Source: Candidatus Latescibacterota bacterium (GTDB taxonomy: Bacteria > Krumholzibacteriota > Krumholzibacteriia > JACNKJ01). From it: a DNA stretch of 64,000 nucleotides. Location: contig JACKDC010000006.1 in the NCBI GenBank assembly GCA_020633725.1, positions 186,001-250,000 of the forward strand. Direction: 5' to 3'. Below are positions 8,098 through 16,133 of the stretch, piece after piece. The notes beneath the pieces were generated by a model, which saw nothing but the letters and a program-made list of their open reading frames with translations, did not search any database and was not told where the DNA came from. The position numbers and the translations under genes are program-made. How positions within the stretch are numbered: the stretch's first letter is position 1; each line of letters starts with the position of its first letter.

Positions 8098-8732
8098 TGG
8101 CCCTGCACGACGCGCCCGTCGAGGCCTACCTGCGCGCGCTGGCCCTGCAGGGCGAGGATCCCCTCCTGCGCGAGATGCACGCGCTCGCCGCCGAGCGCGG
8201 CTTTCCGATCGTCGGGCCCGAGGTGGGTCGCTTCCTCGCGCAGGTCGTCCACCTGATGGGCGCCAGGCGCGTCTTCGAGCTCGGCTCGGGCTTCGGCTAC
8301 AGCGCCCTGTGGTTCGCGCGCGCGCTGCCCGAGGACGGCGAGGTGGTCTGCACGGACGGCGATCCCGCCAATCTCGATCGCGCCCGTGACTTCCACGCGC
8401 GCGCAGGCGTCGCCGACAAGGTGAGCTACCTCGCCGGACACGCCCAGGACCTGCTCCAGGTCACGCCGGGGCTCTTCGACGTCATCTTCTGCGACGTCGA
8501 CAAGGAGCAGTACCCCGACGTCTATCCGCTGCTCCGCCAGCACCTTCGCGTGGGCGGCGCGCTCGTGATCGACAACCTCCTCTGGGACGGCCGCGTGGCC
8601 AACCCCGACGACACCGACGACAGCACCCTCGGCGTGCGCGCCTTCACCGCGCGCATGTGGGACAGCCCGGAGTTCCTCAGCAGCCTGCTGCCGATCCGGG
8701 ACGGCGTGGGGCTCTGCGTCCGCCTGCGCTAG
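8097..8732 (+). CDS. SAM-dependent O-methyltransferase (class I, catechol type)
   Basis: 211 residues. VFELGSGFGYSALWFARAL is motif I (SAM binding). VCTDGDPANL supplies the acidic residue for the ribose. DVIFCDVDKEQYPD and GGALVIDNLLWDGRV are the metal-binding and family signatures of the O-methyltransferase 3 (caffeoyl-CoA/catechol) group. It is soluble and likely needs Mg2+. The start codon overlaps the elbB stop (TGATG). The substrate is unknown; small bacterial members methylate catechol-like or polyketide hydroxyls. Confidence 0.88.
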   Translation: MALHDAPVEAYLRALALQGEDPLLREMHALAAERGFPIVGPEVGRFLAQVVHLMGARRVFELGSGFGYSALWFARALPEDGEVVCTDGDPANLDRARDFHARAGVADKVSYLAGHAQDLLQVTPGLFDVIFCDVDKEQYPDVYPLLRQHLRVGGALVIDNLLWDGRVANPDDTDDSTLGVRAFTARMWDSPEFLSSLLPIRDGVGLCVRLR

Positions 8733-8749
8733 CAGGGGAAGGAGTGGGC

Positions 8750-9613
8750 ATGGGCCGCACGCTCGCGCTGGCGCTCGTGCTGCTGCTCGTTGCGGCGGCG
8801 TCCGCGGCGGCCCGCACGGGCGCGCGCAACCGGGGCTTCGAGGGACCGCCGCCGCTGTTCCTGGTCGAACTCGTCGACGGCAGCCAGCTCACGGGGCGCA
8901 TCCTCGCCGAGAGCGAGGACATGGTGGTCCTCGACATCCCTGCGCACGGGCGGGTACACCTCCTGCGCGAGCAGATCGCGAGCATCCAGGCGGTCCCGGG
9001 CCCGCGCACGGGCGACCCGGACTTCAACTCGGTACTGCTGACACCGTCCCCCTGCACCGTAGGCCGCGGTCGGGGCTACTTTCGCGCCTACGACGTGGTG
9101 GTCTTCAACGCCGGCTATGGGCTGACCGATCGCCTGGACGTCTCGGCCCTCGGCATCTGGCCCTTTCTGTCAGACTTCGTCGCCATCGGCCTCAAGTACC
9201 AGGTCGTGGACCGCCGGCTGCGCGGCCTCGGCTTCGCGCTCACGGGGCTGCACGTCATCGCCGAAGACGACCAGCGCTACACGGGACTGGGCGCCGTTCT
9301 GGGCCTGGGGAACGACCGCCGGTCGATCAACCTGGCCGTGGAGCGCGGCGTCGACGAGTCCGGCACCCGCGGAGGATCCGTGATGCTCGGGGGCGACCTG
9401 CAGCTGCTTCCGCGGGCCAAGCTCCTCGCCGAGTGGCGCGACAGCCAGCTCGACGTCGCCAGCGACGACGACGTGGTGAGCGGCTACGTGACCTTTGCCC
9501 TCAGGCTGTTCGGCGACAGCACCTCCTTCACGATCGGCGCCGTGAATCCCATCGGTCCCGGGACGGACGACTCGAGCTTCATCCCCCTCTTTCTCCTGAG
9601 CGCGCACTGGTAG
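8750..9613 (+). CDS. Secreted or outer-membrane beta-rich protein of unknown function
   Basis: 287 residues from the ATG after GGGGAAGGAG. The signal peptide is residues 1-20 (ASAAA). Residues 35-75 (VELVDGSQLTGRILAESEDMVVL, in part) look like a small SH3/Sm-like barrel seen in proteins that recur with VxLxDGSxxxGxI. From about residue 100 the protein consists of alternating amphipathic strands (FRAYDVVVFNAGYGLTDRL, FVAIGLKYQV and so on) ending in W, suggesting an outer-membrane barrel. No named family is recognised. It follows the methyltransferase gene by 17 bases and may be co-transcribed. Confidence 0.7.
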   Translation: MGRTLALALVLLLVAAASAAARTGARNRGFEGPPPLFLVELVDGSQLTGRILAESEDMVVLDIPAHGRVHLLREQIASIQAVPGPRTGDPDFNSVLLTPSPCTVGRGRGYFRAYDVVVFNAGYGLTDRLDVSALGIWPFLSDFVAIGLKYQVVDRRLRGLGFALTGLHVIAEDDQRYTGLGAVLGLGNDRRSINLAVERGVDESGTRGGSVMLGGDLQLLPRAKLLAEWRDSQLDVASDDDVVSGYVTFALRLFGDSTSFTIGAVNPIGPGTDDSSFIPLFLLSAHW

Positions 9614-9638
9614 ATCGGGCCGGACGCGACGCTGCATG

Positions 9639-9660
9639 GACCCGCCCCCGGGGGCGGGTC
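9639..9660. repeat. Perfect GC palindrome, copy 1
   Basis: A 22-bp perfect palindrome with core CGCCCCCGGGGGCG, 25 bases after the stop codon at 9613. It could fold as a terminator-like hairpin but lacks a T tract. The core recurs at 9713-9726 and 10100-10121. Confidence 0.6.
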
Positions 9661-9712
9661 GTTCAGCGGCGGCGCTCGGTGCTGCTGCGCTATCGGACCT
9701 CCTGGTCTCGCT

Positions 9713-9726
9713 CGCCCCCGGGGGCG
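9713..9726. repeat. GC palindrome, copy 2
   Basis: The same CGCCCCCGGGGGCG core, followed by GGTGGG. It lies in the gene-free stretch before the AT-rich promoter at 9776. Confidence 0.5.
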
Positions 9727-9775
9727 GGTGGGGGCTGCCGCGGAAAGATTCTCTCGACTATCTGTTCGGCCGCCC

Positions 9776-9804
9776 TTGACGACCTTTGCACAATACTATA
9801 CATT
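9776..9804 (+). promoter_or_regulatory. Candidate promoter in an AT-rich island
   Basis: TTGACG (9776-9781), 17 bases, TACATT (9799-9804). TATACA at 9797 is an alternative -10 with a 15-base spacer. It faces the degenerate ORF at 9851 and no intact gene. Confidence 0.45.
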
Positions 9805-9850
9805 GGTATCCATCGCAAGCCTCCCGCTGCACTTTCCTGGGACTTTCATC

Positions 9851-10140
9851 ATGGAGACTCGAGCCGACCGCGCCCGGCGACTGCACCGGGTTCTCGCCAC
9901 CGAACTTGAGCGATTGCAGCGCCTCGAGAAGCGGGCGCTGCTGTCCTGCACCTCGACAATGGAGGAGCGGCTCTTCCGCGAGCTGGGCTACGCATCGATT
10001 CACGCCTGCGGCCGCGATGCGCTGGGAAGCGCTGATCGAAGCGCTACCCGAGGGCGGCCAACTCGACCCGAAAGAAGAGCTGGTGCTCGCTGCGCTTGCC
10101 ACCCGCCCCCGGGGGCGGGTGAAGCCGGCGGCCACCGCGC
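9851..10140 (+). pseudogene. Apparent gene relic (HNH/DUF222-type N-terminus, broken)
   Basis: From the ATG at 9851 one frame reads METRADRARRLHRVL, LERLQRLEKRALL and MEERLFRELGYASIHA, a helical N-terminus like proteins that carry a C-terminal HNH nuclease. After GRDALG the sense-looking sequence switches frame and continues as WEALIEALPEGGQLDPKEEL, VLAALATRPRGRVKPA, then dissolves before 10163. I read this as a gene with an internal deletion/frameshift and a lost 3' half. The parent family is recalled from similar sequences and is tentative. With 9614-9850 it makes up the only long stretch of the window without an intact gene. Confidence 0.4.
10100..10121. repeat. Perfect GC palindrome, copy 3
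   Basis: A 22-bp palindrome with the CGCCCCCGGGGGCG core, located inside the relic reading frame where it would encode TRPRGRV. It lies 42 bases beyond the stop end of the leftward gene ending at 10164. Confidence 0.5.
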
Positions 10141-10163
10141 GCAGGTCGCCGCGAACGCGACGG

Positions 10164-11429
10164 CTACTTCAGCAGAATGAGCCGCGTCGACACATCCCCG
10201 GATGCGCTGGAAAGCCGCGCGAGGTAGACACCGCTCGGCAGGCCGTCGGGCCGCCAGACCAATCGCCGCTCACCGGCCGGTTGCGCGCCGTCGAGGAGCG
10301 TGGCCACCGTGCGCCCCTGCACGTCGTGGATGCGCAACGTCGTCGGCCCGGCCGCGGGCAACTCGATGCGCAGGGTCGTGCTCGGGTTGAACGGGTTGGG
10401 CCAGGCGTCAACCGCCAGGCGAGCGGCGGGGGCGGACGGCGTCTCCGTCACGACGTTGCGGAAGCGGTAGAGGCCGCGCGTCGACGTGAGGACGTAGAGC
10501 CCCCGATCGTAGGGGCAGTAGGCCGCATCGATGGGTGTGCCCGGCAGGATGCCGGTCTCGTCGTCCCAGCTGCCGCCGAAGTTGCGGGAGACGAGCACGC
10601 GGCCGTCCCAGGTCACGGCGGCGAGCGCGTCGGGGGCGAGATACACGGGCACCGGCAGCCTCACGAGCCGCCGGCAGGAGGTGGTGAGCATCGGCGTCCA
10701 GTCACCGGGGGTCTCGCTGAAGTAGACCCCGGCGTCCACGCTGGCGAAGAGGCTGGTGGGCGTGAGGACATCGCCGCCGGCATAGGCGTAGCAGATGCAG
10801 TAGACCCCCTGGCCCGCGGGCAGGTCGCCGTTGAGGCTTTCCCAGGTGGCGCCGTCGTCGTGGGTCCACTTCACGCCCGCGTCGCCGGCGACGTAGAGCT
10901 CGCCGCTGCCCGGCAGCTCGAGGTCGGTCATCGCGGAGAAGCCGTGGCCGCCCACGGTTGACCAGCTCACGCCGGCATCGGTGGAGCGCAGCAGCTCGCC
11001 CGGCGCCACGTCCGACCAGGTGCAGGCCCAGTGGTCGGAGAGGTCGGCGTGCATGATGTCCGTGACCCGGCCGCCGGTGGACTCGTAGACGAAGGTCTCG
11101 GTGGCGCCGAGGTCGTCGCTGACCTCGAGGTAGCCCTTGAACCAGGCGTTCTCGCGGCCGGTGATCACGCGCCCGGGCAGGTCGTCGGCGAAGTCCACCG
11201 CGTAGACCTGCCGGCCGATCCAGTCCTCCCAGTCGCGCTCGGTCCAGGTGTCGGTGGGGAGGTCGAGATAGTGGAAGCCCTCGTAGGTGCCCACGAACAC
11301 GCGGTCGTGCAGCGGATCCACGGTGATCGTGGTGGCGCTCACGCCATCCATGCCGACGTACTCCCAGTCGAGCGCGGCAGCGGTCGCGGCGAGCAGGAGC
11401 AGAGCGGTGGCGAGAACGAGTCGACGCAT
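10164..11429 (-). CDS. Secreted BNR/photosystem-II-stability-like repeat protein with FlgD-type sorting domain
   Basis: 421 residues from the ATG at 11429, with GGGAGG 7 bases upstream. The signal peptide is residues 1-20. Repeated beta-propeller blades carry Asp-box-like patterns (STDAGVSWSTV, THDDGATWESL, SRNFGGSWDDE). The C-terminal 85 residues are a FlgD-like Ig domain starting VDAWPNPFNPSTTLRIELP and ending in STRLILLK, the type used as a secretion/sorting tail in FCB bacteria. It is likely exported to the surface. The propeller's ligand is unknown. It is separated by 33 bases from the zinc-transporter operon that runs in the same direction. Confidence 0.82.
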   Translation of the reverse strand: MRRLVLATALLLLAATAAALDWEYVGMDGVSATTITVDPLHDRVFVGTYEGFHYLDLPTDTWTERDWEDWIGRQVYAVDFADDLPGRVITGRENAWFKGYLEVSDDLGATETFVYESTGGRVTDIMHADLSDHWACTWSDVAPGELLRSTDAGVSWSTVGGHGFSAMTDLELPGSGELYVAGDAGVKWTHDDGATWESLNGDLPAGQGVYCICYAYAGGDVLTPTSLFASVDAGVYFSETPGDWTPMLTTSCRRLVRLPVPVYLAPDALAAVTWDGRVLVSRNFGGSWDDETGILPGTPIDAAYCPYDRGLYVLTSTRGLYRFRNVVTETPSAPAARLAVDAWPNPFNPSTTLRIELPAAGPTTLRIHDVQGRTVATLLDGAQPAGERRLVWRPDGLPSGVYLARLSSASGDVSTRLILLK

Positions 11430-11462
11430 GGCGGACCTCCCATGCATCAACTATAGCATGGA

Positions 11463-12293
11463 TCAGCCGTTGCGGTGCAGGAGGCGGGCGAGCAGGGTCG
11501 AGAGGAGATAGACCCCGCCGGCGAGCAGGATGATCGTCGCGCCCGCGGGCAGATCGGGGCCGTAGCTGATGGCCAGGCCGCCGGTGCTGAGCGCCGCGCC
11601 GAGCAGCGCCGCGATCACCATCATGCGCCCGAGGGAGTTCACGAACTGCCCCGCCACGGCGGCCGGCAGCGTGAGCAGCGCGATCACCAGGATGAGGCCC
11701 ACCACCTGGATCAGCAGGACCACGGTGAGGGCGATCATGCAGAGCAGGAGGAGGTAGAAGAAGGTCACCGGCACGCCGCGCAGGCGGGCGAACTCTTCGT
11801 CGAAGGCCACGGCCTGGAACTGCTTGTAGAACACGGCCACCAGCAGCAGCAGGGCGAGGTCGAGTCCGGCCATGAGCCGCAGATGCCCGGGCGTCACCAT
11901 GAGGATGTTCCCGAAGAGCACGCTCATCAGGTCCGTGTTGTAGCCCGGCGTGCGCGAGATGAAGAGGATGCCCACCGCCATGCCCACGGCCCAGAGCGCG
12001 CCGATCAGGGTGTCTTCGCGCTGGCGGGCCTTGAGGCTGACGGCGCCGATCACGAGCGCGGCCACGAGCGCGGCGACGAGCGCGCCGGCCAGCGGCGACA
12101 CGCCCAGGTAGTGCGCGATGCCCATGCCGCCCAGCACCGCGTGCGCGATGCCACCGGCGAGGAAGGTCAGTCGCTTGACCACGACGAAGGGGCCGATCAT
12201 GCCGCAGCCGAGGCTGGCCAGCAGGCCGCCGGCGAGGGCGTACTGGAGGAAACGCTGGTCGGTGAGGGCGTCGAAGAAGTTGCCCGGGTTCAT
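11463..12293 (-). CDS. znuB: Zinc/manganese ABC transporter permease (ZnuB family)
   Basis: 276 residues with about eight to nine TM helices. MIGPFVVVKRLTFLAGGIAHAVLGG and TDLMSVLFGNIL are family signatures of the ABC-3 permeases (ZnuB, MntB, TroC). It forms the membrane channel of the high-affinity metal importer. Its ATG overlaps the stop codon of the ATPase gene (ATGA). It is the last gene of the fur-znuA-znuC-znuB operon read leftward from the operator at 14366-14387. Zinc is the likely substrate from the His-rich solute-binding protein and the Zur-like regulator, but manganese or iron is not excluded. Confidence 0.92.
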   Translation of the reverse strand: MNPGNFFDALTDQRFLQYALAGGLLASLGCGMIGPFVVVKRLTFLAGGIAHAVLGGMGIAHYLGVSPLAGALVAALVAALVIGAVSLKARQREDTLIGALWAVGMAVGILFISRTPGYNTDLMSVLFGNILMVTPGHLRLMAGLDLALLLLVAVFYKQFQAVAFDEEFARLRGVPVTFFYLLLLCMIALTVVLLIQVVGLILVIALLTLPAAVAGQFVNSLGRMMVIAALLGAALSTGGLAISYGPDLPAGATIILLAGGVYLLSTLLARLLHRNG

Positions 12294-13072
12294 CGCCCGG
12301 GCTCCGCGGGATCCACGTGCGTGTGGTGGTGGATCATGTGCGCGCCGCCGCCGTACATCTCGGCGATGACGTCCCCGCTCAGCGCGCTGGTCTCGTGGCA
12401 GACGAGCCGCTTGTTGAGGCAGGCCACGCGGCCGACGTAGTCTGAGATGAAGCCCACGTCGTGCGAGACCACCACGATCGTCAGCGCTCGGTTGAGGCTG
12501 CGCAGCAAATCGAAGAGGCTCGTCTCCACGCGGGCGTCGACGTTGGCGGTGGGCTCGTCGAGCAGCAGGATCCGCGGCTCGCAGGCCAGCGCCCGGGCGA
12601 TGAGCACGCGCTGGAGCTGGCCGCCCGACAGCGTGCCCAGCGGACGCGCCGCGAGGTCGGCGATGCCCACGTCGGCCATGGCCCGCGCGGCGATCGCGCG
12701 GTCGTCGGCGCCGTAGCCGAAGAGGCGGCGCGTGCGGCCCAGCCGGCCCTGCAGCACGGCCTTGCCCACCGAGATGGGGAAGTCGCGCGTGAAGGTGCGG
12801 AACTGCGGGACATAGCCGAGCAGCCCGCGCGCCTCGCGCGGACGTCGGCCGAAGATGCGCACGCTGCCGCGCTCGGGCTCCAGCAGGCCCAGCATGAGCT
12901 TGAGCAGGGTGCTCTTGCCGCCGCCGTTGGGGCCGACGAGGCCGAGGAACTCGCCGTCGGGCACGTCGAGGGTGATCTGCTCGAGCACAGCCGGCCGGCC
13001 GGCCACGCCGCCGTAGCGGAAGCTGACGTCGCGGACCGCGATGGCGGGACCGCCCTGGGGTGCGTGGCTCAC
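12290..13072 (-). CDS. znuC: Zinc ABC transporter ATP-binding protein (ZnuC family)
   Basis: 260 residues. Walker A is GPNGGGKSTLLK, the Q-loop follows, the ABC signature is LSGGQLQRVLIARAL, Walker B is RILLLDEPTANVD and the switch His is in VVSHD. These residues are all intact, so it should hydrolyse ATP. The start is a GTG at 13072 that overlaps the znuA stop codon (GTGA). The C-terminus has a short His-rich tail (MIHHHTHVD), often seen in zinc-linked ATPases. It energises uptake through ZnuB on the cytoplasmic face. Confidence 0.93.
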   Translation of the reverse strand: MSHAPQGGPAIAVRDVSFRYGGVAGRPAVLEQITLDVPDGEFLGLVGPNGGGKSTLLKLMLGLLEPERGSVRIFGRRPREARGLLGYVPQFRTFTRDFPISVGKAVLQGRLGRTRRLFGYGADDRAIAARAMADVGIADLAARPLGTLSGGQLQRVLIARALACEPRILLLDEPTANVDARVETSLFDLLRSLNRALTIVVVSHDVGFISDYVGRVACLNKRLVCHETSALSGDVIAEMYGGGAHMIHHHTHVDPAEPGR

Positions 13073-13959
13073 GGCGAGTCCTCCGCGGCCAGGGCGGCGG
13101 CCATGATGCGGGCCGTGCGGCGCAGGTTGGCGCAGTAGTCGGCGGCCAGCGGGTCGACCGCGATCACGTCGCCGCCGATGGCGTCGGCCACGGCGCGTGC
13201 GGCGCCCGACGCGAACTGCCGCTGCACGAAGATCGTCCGCAGTCCCGAGGCGCGGGCCGCGTCGATCACGTTCGCGAGCGCGCGCGCCCCCGGTTCCTTG
13301 CCCTCGTGCTCGATGGCCACCTGCTCGAGCCCGTAGGCCGCGGCGAAGTAGCCCCAGGAGGGGTGGAAGACGAGAAAGCGTCGCCCGCGCACCGGCGCGA
13401 GGATGGCGCGCAGCTCGGCGTCGAGGGCGGCGAGCGTGTCGGCGTAGGCGGCGGCGCCGGCGCGAAAGGCATCGCAGTGCGCGGGATCGGCGGCGCAGAG
13501 GGCGTCCGCCAGGGGCGGCAGCAGGCGCGCCACCAGACGGGGGTCGGTCCAGAGGTGGGGGTCGAGTTCGGCGCCCGCCGGGGAGGCGGGGGCGTCGCCG
13601 TGGGAGTGTCCGTGCAGCGTCAGACGCTCGATGCCGGCCGCCGCGACGAGATCGACCACCCGCAGTCCCGGCGCCGCGGCCGTCAGACGGGGCAGCCAGG
13701 CCTGTTCGAAGGGCACGCCCATGGGCAGGAAGAGCGCGGCGTCCGCGAGCGAGGCCATCTGGCGCGGCGTCGGCTCGTAGGTGGCGGGGCTGCGACCGGG
13801 CCCCACGAGGACGTCCACCGTGGCCAGTGAACCCGCCACGGCGCTGACGAAAGCCTGCTCGGGCAGGACGCTCACGGCCACGCGCAGAGGCGCCGCGCCC
13901 CCGGGGGCGGGCAGCGCGAGCGCCAGCAAGGCGGCAAGCGCCAGGGCGCGCGCGCTCAC
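13069..13959 (-). CDS. znuA: Periplasmic zinc-binding protein (ZnuA family)
   Basis: 296 residues. The GTG start at 13959 overlaps the stop of the fur gene (GTGA). Signal peptide: residues 1-20. The cluster A-I fold is shown by SVLPEQAFVSAVAG, a central flexible His/Asp patch (LTLHGHSHGDAP), AELDPHLWTDPR with a metal-ligand His, and LVFHPSWGYFAAAYGLEQVAIE with a second ligand His. DPLAADYCANLRR near the end supplies an acidic ligand. It captures the metal in the periplasm and delivers it to ZnuB. The His patch is shorter than in E. coli ZnuA. Confidence 0.92.
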   Translation of the reverse strand: MSARALALAALLALALPAPGGAAPLRVAVSVLPEQAFVSAVAGSLATVDVLVGPGRSPATYEPTPRQMASLADAALFLPMGVPFEQAWLPRLTAAAPGLRVVDLVAAAGIERLTLHGHSHGDAPASPAGAELDPHLWTDPRLVARLLPPLADALCAADPAHCDAFRAGAAAYADTLAALDAELRAILAPVRGRRFLVFHPSWGYFAAAYGLEQVAIEHEGKEPGARALANVIDAARASGLRTIFVQRQFASGAARAVADAIGGDVIAVDPLAADYCANLRRTARIMAAALAAEDSP

Positions 13960-14336
13960 GCCTGCACGCTCCGGCAGCCGGGGCAGAGCCCGGTGAGCAG
14001 GAGGTCGTGGTCCTCCACCAGGAAGCCGGCGGGGGCGAGGGTTCGAAAGTTGCCGGGGCATCGATCCAGCTCGTAGACGCGCTCGCAGCGTCGGCAGCGG
14101 AAGTGGTGATGGTGCCCCTTGCCCGCGAGCTCGTAGCGGCTGGGCTCGCCGGGGAGCGCGACCTCGCGCAGCTCGCCGGCCTCGATCAGGCGTGTGACCT
14201 GCCGGTAGACCGTGGCGATGCCGAGCTGCGGGACGGTCCTCGCGGCCTCCACGAGGATCTCGCGCGGCGAAAGCGGGCGGTCTGTGCGCTGAAGCGCGGC
14301 CAGGATGGCCTCGCGCTGGCGGGTACGTCGCTGCAC
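13956..14336 (-). CDS. Fur-family metal-responsive repressor (Zur-like)
   Basis: 126 residues. The N-terminal winged helix reads RTRQREAILAALQRTDRPLSPREI and GIATVYRQVTRLIEAGEL. The metal-sensing part has GKGHHHHFRCRRCERVYEL, and the structural zinc site uses two CxxC pairs (CRRC and CPGC). It heads the znu operon with a 4-base overlap to znuA, and an operator-like palindrome overlaps its own promoter, so autoregulation with the transporter is likely. The gene context favours a zinc regulator (Zur); the sequence alone could also fit PerR or Fur. Confidence 0.9.
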   Translation of the reverse strand: MQRRTRQREAILAALQRTDRPLSPREILVEAARTVPQLGIATVYRQVTRLIEAGELREVALPGEPSRYELAGKGHHHHFRCRRCERVYELDRCPGNFRTLAPAGFLVEDHDLLLTGLCPGCRSVQA

Positions 14337-14365
14337 GCGTCACCTCGACGGGAACCGGACACTCC

Positions 14366-14395
14366 TATTGATAGGGGCTTATCAATAAAAGTCAA
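14366..14395 (-). promoter_or_regulatory. Fur/Zur operator overlapping the znu operon promoter
   Basis: TATTGATA (14366-14373) and TATCAATA (14380-14387) form an 8-bp-arm inverted repeat with a 6-base centre, AT-rich in a GC-rich genome. On the minus strand TTGACT (14395-14390), 16 bases and TATCAA (14373-14368) make a promoter whose spacer and -10 box are the palindrome itself. A bound Fur-family dimer would block RNA polymerase. Confidence 0.7.
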
Positions 14396-14416
14396 GAGGG
14401 CCGCGTTCGAGCGCAT

Positions 14417-14444
14417 GAAAATGCCCGGGCCATGGGCTCGGGCA
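14417..14444 (-). terminator. Rho-independent terminator on the minus strand
   Basis: Read leftward, TGCCCGAGCC, CAT, GGCCCGGGCA (one mismatch) is followed by TTTTC (14421-14417). It stops transcripts coming from the aldehyde dehydrogenase side before the znu promoter. Confidence 0.6.
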
Positions 14445-14554
14445 CCGTCGAGGCCTCCCGGCGGAGTAGTGGCATCAGTAGAGCCGGGGGCGTGCTGACG
14501 CTGCGGAGTGTGGTCCCGCCGCGCCAGAAAGGCAAGCAAGACTCTTGTGATATT

Positions 14555-14569
14555 TCTAAAGGATTTAGA
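14555..14569. repeat. AT-rich inverted repeat TCTAAA-GGA-TTTAGA
   Basis: A perfect 6-bp-arm dyad in an AT-rich island (14541-14580), 22 bases past the aldehyde dehydrogenase stop. It could be a protein-binding site or part of a weak rightward promoter (TTGTGA at 14545). No gene clearly uses it. Confidence 0.35.
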
Positions 14570-14590
14570 TATGCCAACTTGTGCCGGCCG

Positions 14591-15970
14591 CTAGGCCCGC
14601 TCGTGGGCGTACACGCTAAGACCTTTCACGTTGACGAACTCGCGCAGCCCGTAGGCTGACAGCTCCCGTCCGATGCCGCTCTTCTTCACGCCGCCGAACG
14701 GCATGCGCGGATCGCTCTTCACGATGGAGTTCACGAAGACGCTCCCGGCCTCCAGCGCCCGCGCGAAGCGCTCGCCGCGCTCCAGGTCGCGGGTCCACAC
14801 GCTCGCCCCGAGTCCGAAGGCGGTGGCGTTGGCGAGGGCGAGCGCCTCGGCCTCGCCGCGTACGCGCAGCACCGGCGCCACCGGACCGAAGACCTCCTCC
14901 GACGCCACGGCCATCTCGGGCGTCACCCCCGTCAACACGGTCGCCGGATAGTAGAAGCCGGGGCGGTCGATGCGCTCGCCGCCGCAAAGCAAACGCGCGC
15001 CGGCCGCCACGCTGCGCTGCACCTGGTCGTCGAGCGCGCGGAGCGCGGATTCGTCGACGAGGGGGCCGAGGGTCGTGTCGGCGTCGGCGGGATCGCCGGG
15101 ACGCAGCGCGCGGAAGCGCTCGGCAAGGCGCTCCGCGAAGGCGTCGGCCAGGGCGTCCTGCACGATGAAGCGCTTGGCCGCGATGCAGCTTTGGCCCGTG
15201 CAGATCAGGCGGCCGAGGGCGGCGCCGGCCACGGCGACGTCCAGGTCGGCGTCGTCCAGCACCACGAAGGGGTCCGATCCGCCCAGCTCGAGCACCACGC
15301 GCTTGAGGGCGGCGCCCGCCGCCGCGGCCACCCGGGCGCCGGCCGCGGTGGAGCCGGTGAGCGAGATGCCGCCGACCACGTCGCTCGTGATGACGACCTC
15401 CAGATCCTGGTGCGCCGCGAAGAGGGTCTGGAAGAGATCGGGCGGGAAGCCGGCCTCCGCAAAGGCCTCGGCGATGGCCAGCGCGCAGCCGGGCACGTTG
15501 CTGGCGTGCTTGAGCAGGCCGGCGTTGCCGGCGAGCAGGGCGGGGACGGCGAAGCGCATCGCCTGCCAGAACGGGAAGTTCCAGGGCATGATCGAGAGCA
15601 CCACGCCCAGCGGCTGGAAGAGGACGCGGTGGCGGAGTCCGTCGGCGACCACGGCCTCTTCCGCCAGCCAGGCCTCGCCGTTGTCGGCGTAGACCTCCGC
15701 GAGCCAGGCGCACTTCTCCAGCTCGGCGCGGGACTCCGCGATGCGCTTGCCCATCTCGAGGGTGATCAGCGCGGCCCATTCGTCCCCGTGGCGGCGCAGA
15801 ACGGCGGCGAGTTCCCGGAAGAGAGGCAGCCGTTCGCGCAGCGGCCGCTCACGCCAGGCGCGCTGGGCCGACGCGGCGCGCTCGACCGCCGCCTCGAGCG
15901 TTGCCTGGCTCATGGTCTCGTACTGGTGCCGTCGCTCGCCGGTGCTGGGATTCACGCAGTCCACGCGCAT
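14591..15970 (-). CDS. NAD(P)-dependent aldehyde dehydrogenase, succinate-semialdehyde type (Sad/YneI)
   Basis: 459 residues from the ATG at 15970, preceded by GAGGAGGAA; this length is typical of the short Sad group. NPSTGE opens the protein. Cofactor and substrate motifs are IMPWNFPFWQ, LLKHASNVPG, ISLTGSTAAG and LELGGSDPF with the general-base Glu, and GQSCIAAKR contains the catalytic Cys. MPFGGVKKSGIGREL closes the family signature. It probably oxidises succinate semialdehyde to succinate, though other short aldehydes are possible. It is monocistronic, with an intergenic terminator downstream. Confidence 0.88.
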   Translation of the reverse strand: MRVDCVNPSTGERRHQYETMSQATLEAAVERAASAQRAWRERPLRERLPLFRELAAVLRRHGDEWAALITLEMGKRIAESRAELEKCAWLAEVYADNGEAWLAEEAVVADGLRHRVLFQPLGVVLSIMPWNFPFWQAMRFAVPALLAGNAGLLKHASNVPGCALAIAEAFAEAGFPPDLFQTLFAAHQDLEVVITSDVVGGISLTGSTAAGARVAAAAGAALKRVVLELGGSDPFVVLDDADLDVAVAGAALGRLICTGQSCIAAKRFIVQDALADAFAERLAERFRALRPGDPADADTTLGPLVDESALRALDDQVQRSVAAGARLLCGGERIDRPGFYYPATVLTGVTPEMAVASEEVFGPVAPVLRVRGEAEALALANATAFGLGASVWTRDLERGERFARALEAGSVFVNSIVKSDPRMPFGGVKKSGIGRELSAYGLREFVNVKGLSVYAHERA

Positions 15971-16133
15971 GCCGATTCCTCCTCGTCGGGGCTCCATCCA
16001 GCCTAGGACTCCTCTCGGTACCCCGCAAGGCCCCCCGCGTCCCCGCCCGTCGGCACGGGGCGTGTTACAGGGTGAAATGTCTAAACTTCAGCGACTTAGC
16101 ATCCGATTCCCAGGACAACGACCTGGAGCGTGC

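Noticed and set aside
9786..10961. A 391-codon plus-strand frame
   Set aside because: Its first part overlaps the apparent relic, and its main part is antisense to the BNR/FlgD protein gene. No coherent protein results.
13896..13909. A further CGCCCCCGGGGGCG palindrome
   Set aside because: It lies inside the signal-peptide codons of znuA and can be explained by Ala/Pro/Gly codon usage, so I do not count it with the intergenic copies.
14545..14573. A rightward promoter in the AT-rich island near the aldehyde dehydrogenase stop
   Set aside because: TTGTGA has no convincing -10 at 16-18 bases and no gene follows in that direction until 16134. I list only the inverted repeat.
16090..16125. A possible second sigma-28 promoter (TAAACTTC ... 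TCCGATTC) before the HDOD gene
   Set aside because: The spacing is 12 and only about 11 of 16 positions match, too weak to claim.
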